Assembly: GCA_015227615.1 (NCBI GenBank)
Contig: JAALGZ010000046.1
Location: forward strand, 230,882-294,881
From: Labyrinthula sp. Ha
Taxonomy: Eukaryota; Sar; Bigyra; Labyrinthulida; Labyrinthulaceae
Direction of reading: 5' to 3'
DNA: 64,000 nt
Below are positions 56,324-64,000 of the stretch, piece by piece (position 1 is the first letter of the stretch; each line of letters opens with the position of its first letter). The notes beneath the pieces were generated by a model. That model was not told where the DNA came from. It searched no databases and saw nothing but the letters and a program-made list of their open reading frames with translations. A program made the translations under genes and the position numbers.

Positions 56324-58787
56324 ATGGGTTCTAAGAAAGGATCCTTTCGGGTTACCTGAGCAGGAACACCACTTGCCCAATCGAGTGATGAAGATCCTTC
56401 ATTGAAATTAGGAGGGGGAAACCCCAAAGAAAGGACGTCCTCTGTGGATACGGCTGAGGGGGGAGAACGAGTTTTTACCGTCTTCCGACCAGACTACCCA
56501 GATTTCGTCATCGAATAAGGATAAACCTCAATCGGGAGGTAAAACAAAAACTTTGAAAAAAGGAGTGTCCCTGAAGGTGAAATTAAAGACGCCTGGGGCA
56601 AAAGGGAAAAGAAAAGCGACTTTGAAGGCTGTGAAGCCGGTCGCGAAGAAGTTTAAGTCTGTGAAGACGAAGACGATTGACTTGGTTGAGGAGGCTAAGC
56701 CTTCCTCAAATTTGATTGAATTGGAGATCCCGCAGAGGAAACCATCTAAGGCATATTATAAAGCCAAGGATATTTCCAAGATCTCGCTCCCTGGGGACAC
56801 GCAAGCCCTTGAGGCGGAAACGACTAGTGGTTCGAGTGGGGATGAGATCGATGAGGTCGATATTCTAGACCAAACGATCGCCAATCAAAAGGAAAATGTA
56901 GGGGAATTAGGTTTTGAACAGGACCTTGATGTCTTGAGCGATGATGACCAAAGAGATTTGGCATATCGCAAGTATAGACTGAAGAAAGGTCAATCTCTTA
57001 GGAAAAGGGGATCCTCGGATGAGTCCCTAGATTATGGTGTGGGAGCTGATGTAGCTCAAATTGATAGATCAGCAACTTCCGTGAGGAATGCTGTATCCAA
57101 CGACGACCTTTACAAGGAAGTCACTAGAAAACTAAACGATCCTACCAGCGGGAATGCGGCTGGATCCCTTGTTGAGAAAAAGACTGTTGAGAGGGATTTG
57201 AAAGAGTTTGATTCTCTTAATCCTCAGGAAAAGAGGATAGCTTTTGCTAAGTTAATTGGGCAACATGAGAGGGCGCGCATTCAAAATAATGCAACCCTAG
57301 CGGCACTAAGGAGTAAAAGCGCTGAGAATCAAGCGATTGGTCTTCCTGGACACCAAGAATGGCCTGAGAAGGTCGGTGGGGAAGAATTGGATATGGAAGC
57401 GGCTGGTCTTGCGACCAACGTGGACATAAGTATGTTTGATGCTATCCAACCCAATGATCCTAATGCGGGAGAATTGAAAAGATATGTCATCATAAACTAT
57501 GTGAACTCGCAGGCGGTGTCGACCTACTTGCCGAGTTTAGCTTCTCAAGTCAATGCTGACAGAGAAGAATTGCATAGTAAAATTGAGAAACGAAGGTTTC
57601 GTAATAGGGAAATCCATCAGATGATTGGTGATGCGAGGGGTCATGTCGACGCCCTTCGCGCAGACACTGATAAGAAGATGGTCGACTCTAGGGTGTATAT
57701 CGATACCCTTAGGGCCGAAATTGATTCTTTGAGGGATGCTGTTAAGGAGGTATCACAATCTAGGGCTGCTCCTCTAGTTGCCACTACTAGAGTGAAGCAT
57801 ATTATGCCGAAAGTGGATGTTTTAGAAACATTGAAAATGGAGAAACTTGGCCAATGGTTGAACGTAGTTGGTGAATTATTGACGTTGGATCCGTCTTTCC
57901 AACCTCGCCGCTTCGTTCATGAGAAACTGTTGGAGAAATTTTGTAGATCGGAATCTGAAAGGGATGTAGTTTATTATTCCCTTAAGGATTATTATGAGAA
58001 AGGTAAGGCTGAGAATCGCCAAGATCCCATGCGACTTCTGAAGGAAGTTAAGTACCCGGCCTCAGGGGACAGCAGGGAAAGATTCCAGACTTACATGATG
58101 AACGTAAGTTCTAAGATAGAGGAAGGATATACCGAGAGACTCGGGGAGGAAGCACTTTTGGAATTGTTATTTGAAATAACAAAGAAGGTGCCTCTCAGCT
58201 TTGGGTTGTCGAAGGAGGCGATTCGGAATAAAGTTAGAAATTTCGAAGACCCCCTTCGCTCGGTTGAGATGCTTTAAACCCTTTTGGAAGCCCAACGCCA
58301 GTTTGCGTTGGACAGGGGTGTTGATGCATCTAATGGTCAGATCTCAGAGTCGGGATCTAAAATCAAGGAAATGAAGACGAGAACTCCCTCGGTGAATAGA
58401 ATAGCTACGCCTAGTGTTAATAAAGTGGCTAGGTTTGTGCCATTTCCGATGGCAGCGAGTCCGGTACCTCTTGCTCTTACGGGTGGTTCGATTAGTGTAT
58501 TGAGAAAGGAAAGAGAATTTCATCAGAAGTGGTATCCCGAGATCCCTTGGAATCACCACAGAACTTGTGGTTATTGTAATCATCACGGGCATGGGATGCA
58601 CGATTGTGTAACCTTTGCTGTGAATGTTTTGAGAAAGGATGATGAAAGAAAATTGAAATCTGTCGAGGGAAACATTTTGAAAACTCGACAGGTGCAAGAT
58701 TTCATCAACTGGACGTTTCGTCGTCAGATGGAAACTCCTGGAGGTAAGTCTAATTATCAGATGCCGAGAGGAGTGACATCATTGTAA
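56324..58787 (+). pseudogene. gag of element A with CCHC zinc knuckle
   Basis: A start ATG lies at 56324 (MGSKKGSFRV), followed by an in-frame TGA and a one-base shift in a G-run. From about 56,463 a long frame runs to 58,787 with one TAA at 58275. The first 180 residues are charged and basic (a matrix-like or linker region). Residues after about 300 in the long frame are helical (VYIDTLRAEIDSLRDAVKEV) and resemble a capsid region. The zinc knuckle CGYCNHHGHGMHDC at 58566-58607 has perfect C-x2-C-x4-H-x4-C spacing and would bind element RNA. Confidence 0.88.
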
Positions 58788-58793
58788 CATTCT

Positions 58794-59372
58794 TTGATTG
58801 TAAAAGCCAGGATGATGATTGGAGGGAAAGAATCAGCTAATGATTCGGACCCGCAACCGGGGTTTAAGGAAAGCAAGGTGCTTGCCTTAGCCGCTCCACC
58901 CAGACAAAAGGAGCTTGATGAGTTGAAAAATATGGTGCCGGAAGGCTACGATCTTATGATCGAGGGTACACAGGAGTATCCAACTTTGGAAGTGCATGTG
59001 GGGGAAGTATCCCAATTTCGTGATTTTGCTGAAAATTATGAGATTTGCACTAAGAATGGGAAGGTAATTGGTGATGCTAAGTTTGATAGCGGAGCCGAAG
59101 TTACCGTAGGGAGTTGGATGAAGCACAAGGATTTGCTGGAAAGCTATTCTAGTGCTAGTGGTAACGTGCATGTTGCCAATGATGCCCCGGTTAGGATATT
59201 AGCCGTAGGTTATGTAGGACTTGTTGTCAAAGTCAATGGTTTAGAGAATAGGGCCTGTCCTAGAGCTAAAGTAGTTTTAGTAGATTCGCAGGATTGGCCT
59301 AGCTTTTTAATTGGGAGACCTGAGTTAAGGAAGATGGGATTAGATCCTGCTCAAAACTTGGGATTCGGATAG
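58794..59372 (+). pseudogene. Aspartic protease of element A
   Basis: The region is open between the stops at 58785 and 59370, in the same frame as gag and RT. It contains the active site AKFDSGAEVTVG (Asp at about 59,085) and the C-terminal SFLIGRPELRKMGLD. An intact D-S-G-A and flap region (VRILAVGYVGLVVKVNG) are visible. The acidic/Pro-rich first part links it to gag. The protease would process the Gag-Pol polyprotein. Confidence 0.88.
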
Positions 59373-59399
59373 GGAGTCGGCAGCCAGGCTAACCACCTA

Positions 59400-61740
59400 G
59401 TGGGCCAAGTACAAGAAAAGATCTCAACTCTCATTGTTTATAGATTTGTTAATAGTGTCTTGTGGTTAGAGAGTAGATTAGAGATCTGTAATTGGCCCAG
59501 TGTAATATTTGTATGTACTGTTTTGAATAAACTTAAATTGATTATGAATTATTTGACATTGAAAGGGTATAAACTACTTGAGGTAGTCCGAGTATTAAAC
59601 TGGGTACCCAACAAATTGATTAAGTCGGTGAGGAGGTATATGGTTTATGGTAGGGGTATGTGTCAGTCTCGCGTTAGTAGACAAAAGCACAAGAATGTGC
59701 TGATTGAACCCCATGGTACGGTCGGGGAGGTGGCGCGGTTGATGCTGATGGCTAAATCGCTGCAGGATGGCGCCATTTCAGGTTACCCTCAAATCTCGGT
59801 CGGCAACGTGCCAAAAACCTTAATGAATCTTGATGGACATGTCGAGGTCCGATTCATTAAAGCGAGGCAATCACTTAGTGAAAACCTCACCTTGGGTAGA
59901 CTCCCATCTAACGAGGACGCTCGGGGATGTTCTACAACGGATTTATATACCGCATGGGAAAGAGTCTTGGATGACGGACTAGGGGATGATCCCCGGTCAT
60001 TTAACGTCGACTCATGGATTAAACCTATACAACCGACAAGGATTTATGCCTCTATTGGTAGTCTCGACTTGGTTGAGCGCATAAATTCAGGGAATTTTGA
60101 GGGTGTTGACTTTGGTGAAGTCATAAAATTACGGCGGCATGTCGAGGACATTGCCGATGATGACTTAGGTGATAACCTTCTTCCCGATGTAGGAGAAGGT
60201 TTGAGCTTAGAGGATGAGGAACCTTTGATCAAGAAAGCCATTAATGAGATGGTAGATTGCTCGGAAGCCTCAGTAGAAATGAAAAAATTACTTAGGAAAT
60301 TGTGTTTGAGCTTCTGGGATGTGTTTGCCACAGACCACACTCAGACTAAAATTAGTGGGATGACACCGATGCCGGTGTATCCTTTGGAAAATTTTGAATT
60401 AGCTTACCCGAGGGTAAGGCCGATGTCGTCGGAGAAATCGAATTTTATTAGAGATAAGCTGCTAAGTATGACAGAAAGAGGATTGGTTACCAAAGTTAAA
60501 TCAGCTGAGTTTGGATCAGTTGTGTTTGCGGTACCAAAAAAGGGTAATAAGTTGCGTATGGTTGTGGATCTTGTTGATGTTATCAAGATTTTGAGGAGGG
60601 ATGTTAATCAACTCCCTCATTTAGAGACTTGTTTCGATAATCTGGCAGGTAGTAAATATTACGGAAGCTTTGATGTAGTTTCTGGCTTTGATCAGCTAGG
60701 TATAACTGAAGAAGCAAAGAAATATTTTAATATTGTTTCGGAGCATGGCACTTTCCAGCTCCAATTTGCGCCAATGGGATATCATAGTACCCCAGTATTC
60801 TTCCATCAGAGGATGGTTGATGAGGTGGTGGGGGAAAGATTGATGAATCGTCCAAGGAATGGAGTCATTCAATGGATTGACGACAGTCTGCTTTATGCAG
60901 ATGACTTTAATGAGTATTTAAAATTATTGGAAATTATGTTGACGAACTTAAGGAAAGCTAAAGTTCGTATTAGTCCTGCTAAGTCAGTTATTTTGGTGAA
61001 GGAAATTGTGTATTGTGGACGTAAGGTAGCAAATGGGAAATGGAATTTTAAGAAGGAATACTATTCTAGGATCTTGGATGTGCCAAGGCCAGAATATGTT
61101 TACCAATTGGCATCAATGATGCATTTGTCTCGGTGGTTATCTTTGGCAATTCCAGAGTTAGCTGAGTTGAGGAGTGTTATTATGGAATTCTACCCTGAAA
61201 TGAGAGGTAAAAAATTGGAATTAAAGAGGAAAAATGAGAGGGTTCATTGGTCTAGTGAATTAACAGAGGCCTTTGAGAGATTTTTTAAGACAATTAGTAT
61301 TGCGGCGAAGCAGAAATTGAGCCTGTATGATAGAACCCAGGATCTGTTGCTAATAACAGATGCTTCTGGCATGTTCTTCAGTTCGATTCTGATGCAAGCC
61401 GATACTTCTCAAAGAGATCGGAAACTTTTGGAAAAAAAGGTAGTTCGCATGATGTTCTTTTCTGGGAAATTTCAGGATACCCAAACGAGATGGGGAATTG
61501 TTCACAGGGAGTTATATCCTATCGTGAAAACTTTTAACAGATTGTCGTATCTGTTACCTTTTCATCTTACGCCAATACAGGTGTATACGGATCATTTGAA
61601 TTTGAGGGCCATTATAAAAGGGGGATCTAAGATCAACCATGGCCATTTGAATAGGTTGCAACGATAGGTCTTGACCCTGCAATAAGCGGACGTTGAATTA
61701 TACCATTTAAAAGGTGAAGATAATGTCTTTGCGGACATGC
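59400..61740 (+). pseudogene. Reverse transcriptase and RNase H of element A
   Basis: A 755-residue open stretch. Its first 300 residues form a linker with an acidic portion. RT motifs: GSVVFAVPKKGNKLRMVVDL, SFDVVSGFDQLGITEEAKKY, LQFAPMGYHSTPVFFHQRMV and the palm GVIQWIDDSLLYADDFNEY (W-I-D-D at 60873-60884; Ty3/gypsy usually Y/F-x-D-D). RNase H follows: DLLLITDASGMFFSSILMQA, ETRWGIVHRELYPIVKTF-like sequence and VYTDHLNLRAIIKG. The tail is interrupted by TAG (61665) and TAA (61680), then continues ADVELYHLKGEDNVFADML. Catalytic residues are present; only the stops disable it. Confidence 0.92.
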
Positions 61741-63590
61741 TCTCACCTTGGGCGGCAACGTCGGAACGAGAGAATCAAAGGGTGGACTCGATTCGGATAA
61801 TGAGAGCGGCAATTCGCCGTGATCGGAAGGAATCCGATGTGTCATTGGGTCCACAGCTATCTTTGACATCTCGAGAACGTAAATACTATAGGAGGATGTT
61901 CAGACATCAAATGGATATCGATGAAGAATCGGATCGGTGGAGTCCATTGAAGGATAAGTACACTGAGTCTGACTCGGATTCGCTTGACACGGGAACCTTG
62001 CACCCGTGGTATAAAAATGATGGAATCAGCCATGGCTTGAGGCCAGATGGTGGATTAGAAATCAAAATTGAACAGCCGAGCTTGGAAGAAGAGTACAGCC
62101 GGTTAGCATTAGTGGATAAGGAATCTGTTGTATCTTTAGATGAGATTGGAACTTGGGTTTCAACCCAAATTGTAAAATCTGATAACTCTTCTAACGAAGA
62201 TGTTAAAATCGAAGTACCTCGAGTTGGACTCGATGTACTAGTTTCTGAATTAAGGCTTTCTCCTAAGAAACAGAAAGAAAAGCTAACTTTTGAGAGGATG
62301 CGAGCCTTCGATAAGGGTCGCATTTCGTGTTTGAATCCGTACTACCATGGAGAATGGAAGCGGATTTCAGAAAAGGAACCTTTGGATGCTCAAAAGCGCG
62401 AAGCTTTGGGTGATGGGTTAAAAATTTCTGAGGAGGAGGGAAGGATTATAATTCCCAAATCATTGTTCGAACGCCAACTTGTTCACATCCACTTGGCCAA
62501 TAGACACGGCTCTAGAATTCAAGATGTGGCGGAAGTTAGGTGATTTAAATGGAAGATACCGTCGAGCTATGGTCCGAAAGTATCAGCGGAGACGGTGATG
62601 CTTGGATTGAGGTCCAATTGCATCCACTATAATAGGGCACCTAAGTTGGCGAAAGCGAATTTCAGATTAGTAACGGAGGCTAGAAGACCTAAATAGGTAC
62701 TTGTGGCTGACTTTTTATATGTTAACGCTAAGGGTTATATTTTGGTTATAACTGACGCGTTTTCACGGTTTTGTTTTCTTCATTATGCTCCTAAGGCTGA
62801 TGCAAGAACAGTAGTTAGGGCTCTCAGTAAGTTTCATACTTACTGGAGATTGGAAGTGGAGTTTACCCTAGTAACTGATAGGGGCTCCCATTTTGCGAAC
62901 CAATTACTTGAATTATTGCGAAAAGAGGTTCAATTTACTCATAACTACGCGGTGAGTTATGCGAGTTGGACCAATGGGGAAGTGGAAATTGTTCATAGGA
63001 AAGTTCTGAGGTTCTTGCGAAGTTTAGTTTCGGAACTTAGGTTACAATGGGATCAGTGGCCGGATGTGATTGAGTCAGTGATGACTGCAGTTAACGAGAT
63101 TCCGTTGCCTAGTAGGAAACTCCCTCGCATGAAGGAAGCCCCTAGTGCCAACCTTTTGTTCTTGAATACGGATCCATCTAAGGAATATATCGAAACGGAG
63201 GCTTTTCCTAAAGTCATTTTTCGGAAAATAGGGGGAAGAGAGGTTGTAATTAATGTCGATAAGGACGTTTTATACCGCTTGTCGAAGGAATTCCGCCGTG
63301 AGCTTGATGAGATGCATAATCAGGTAGCTGATTATGTCTCGCTCATGAAGAGGAAAAGGAACGAATATTGGAGTAAGCGCCAAAAGAGAGTTGATAAGGC
63401 TTGCATACAATATGTGCCTGGAGACTGGTGCTTAATTAGTACGAAAAATACCCCTAGAGAGAATAATAAAATTAAATTGATCTGTTTTGCTCCGGTTAAT
63501 GTGAGTGAGTTACTCTCATCGAATGTGTATAGGGTTAGATTATTAAATGGGGAAACCCAGATTGTGCATGGAAGTCGTTTATACTTCTAT
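61741..63590 (+). pseudogene. Integrase of element A
   Basis: After an acidic linker comes the zinc region: RQLVHIHLANRHGSR (about 62,472), followed by TGA at 62541 and NCIHYNRA, where the second Cys of the expected C-x2-C is Tyr, one transition away. The core follows a TAG (62694): VLVADFLYVNAKGYILVITD (first Asp), LVTDRGSHFANQLL (second Asp, about 62,878) and WTNGEVEIVHRKVL (Glu, about 62,980). The C-terminal domain includes KACIQYVPGDWCLIS and SSNVYRVRLLNGETQIVHGS. The core is open without interruption from 62697 to the telomere. Confidence 0.92.
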
Positions 63591-63639
63591 GAGCCTGATG
63601 GCTTTGTGCCTGACGACTCGCTTCGAAAGGTTTTTATTA

Positions 63640-63755
63640 ATAATTGGGGTGAACTTGAAGTTCACAAGTTTCTGGACATTAGGTACTCCAAGGGTGAGTA
63701 TTTCGTTAGGGTTAGATGGAGGGGTTTTGAACCCATAGACGATACATGGGAGCCG
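63640..63755 (+). pseudogene. Integrase chromodomain of element A, cut by telomere
   Basis: The domain reads ELEVHKFLDIRYSKGEYFVR, then VRWRGFEPIDDTWEP, a clear chromodomain with aromatic cage-type residues and the W-R-G-F core. The final Leu codon TTA coincides with the first TTA of the telomere repeat, after which the frame continues as Leu-Gly repeats. The last helix and everything downstream are missing. Confidence 0.9.
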
Positions 63756-64000
63756 TTAGGGTTAGGGTTAGGGTTAGGGTTAGGGTTAGGGTTAGGGTTA
63801 GGGTTAGGGTTAGGGTTAGGGTTAGGGTTAGGGTTAGGGTTAGGGTTAGGGTTAGGGTTAGGGTTAGGGTTAGGGTTAGGGTTAGGGTTAGGGTTAGGGT
63901 TAGGGTTAGGGTTAGGGTTAGGGTTAGGGTTAGGGTTAGGGTTAGGGTTAGGGTTAGGGTTAGGGTTAGGGTTAGGGTTAGGGTTAGGGTTAGGGTTAGG
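63756..64000 (+). repeat. Telomere: TTAGGG tandem array
   Basis: About 41 perfect TTAGGG units run to the end of the window without a variant. The G-rich strand points outward, so this is a true right-hand chromosome end. The junction with the retrotransposon is GGGAGCCG|TTAGGG, with no subtelomeric repeat between. Confidence 0.98.

Larger units (their letters stand above)
55980..63755 (+). mobile_element. Ty3/gypsy chromovirus A truncated by the telomere
   Basis: From 56,412 to 63,755 a single frame holds gag, zinc knuckle, protease, RT, RNase H, integrase and chromodomain. It is broken only by stops at 58275 (TAA), 58785 (TAA), 59370 (TAG), 61665 (TAG), 61680 (TAA), 62541 (TGA) and 62694 (TAG). 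Near the 5' end of gag there is also a TGA (56357) and a one-base slip in a G6 run (56,458-56,463). The last chromodomain codons join TTAGGG repeats, so the 3' part (expected Myb, MT-A70 and 3' LTR by comparison with A', B and C) is missing. Its G+C content is clearly higher than that of the host genes. Confidence 0.93.

Noticed and set aside
56463-63755. An alternative genetic code (TAA/TAG as Gln, or TGA as Trp) to explain the in-frame stops
   Set aside because: Kinesin-14, eS7, RRM and ROCO genes have no internal TAA, TAG or TGA, use TGG for Trp and end in TAA exactly where the families end. The elements also contain frameshifts elsewhere. Mutational decay explains the stops better, though TGA at Trp positions deserves a check.
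1-64000. CRISPR arrays, bacterial operons and rRNA genes
   Set aside because: No regularly spaced repeats, no ribosome-binding sites and no rRNA-like sequence; the DNA is clearly eukaryotic.

Overview
The window is the end of a eukaryotic chromosome. The last 245 bases are an unbroken TTAGGG array in the orientation of a right-hand telomere. Host genes are A+T-rich and compact: a kinesin-14, ribosomal protein eS7, a two-RRM protein, an LRR-Roc-COR (ROCO) protein and a few orphans. The ROCO gene can be spliced only with six tiny introns of 27-33 nt. This suggests a unicellular eukaryote (protist) with a gene-compact genome; I cannot place it more precisely.

Layout: 1-7.5 kb, a decayed Ty3/gypsy chromovirus (A', + strand). 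7.5-9.6 kb, featureless AT-rich DNA. 9.6-14.6 kb, a decayed Ty1/copia element (D, + strand) with LTRs. 14.7-19.5 kb, a host gene island (kinesin-14, small membrane protein, eS7, RRM protein). 19.5-29.4 kb, a gene desert with one possible cullin C-terminal fragment. 29.4-31.8 kb, two overlapping orphan ORFs and a small ORF. 31.8-37.45 kb, a second desert with traces of decayed reading frames. 37.46-45.01 kb, chromovirus B (- strand) with LTRs, polypurine tract and near-matching target duplication. 45.47-52.80 kb, chromovirus C (- strand) with about 450-bp LTRs. 53.3-55.8 kb, the ROCO gene. About 56-63.755 kb, chromovirus A (+ strand), whose integrase chromodomain runs directly into the telomere repeats from 63,756.

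Main discovery: three divergent Ty3/gypsy elements (A', B, C) share an extra tail after the integrase chromodomain: a Myb/SANT-like domain, then an MT-A70-type adenine methyltransferase domain (the METTL3/METTL4/MTA1 fold family). In B the coding sequence runs to the polypurine tract next to the 3' LTR. The order gag-PR-RT-RH-IN-chromodomain-Myb-MT-A70 occurs in all three, so the tail is an old, retained part of this lineage rather than a chance neighbour. A is cut off by the telomere inside the chromodomain and so lacks the tail. I do not know of a described LTR retrotransposon with this architecture. The idea that the tail marks or reads adenine methylation on element DNA or RNA is inference.

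All element copies look dead. They carry many in-frame stops, mostly where Trp, Gln or Arg codons would be one transition away. Element A has seven stops in one uninterrupted frame over 7.2 kb without a frameshift. Host genes appear intact, all ending in TAA or TAG.
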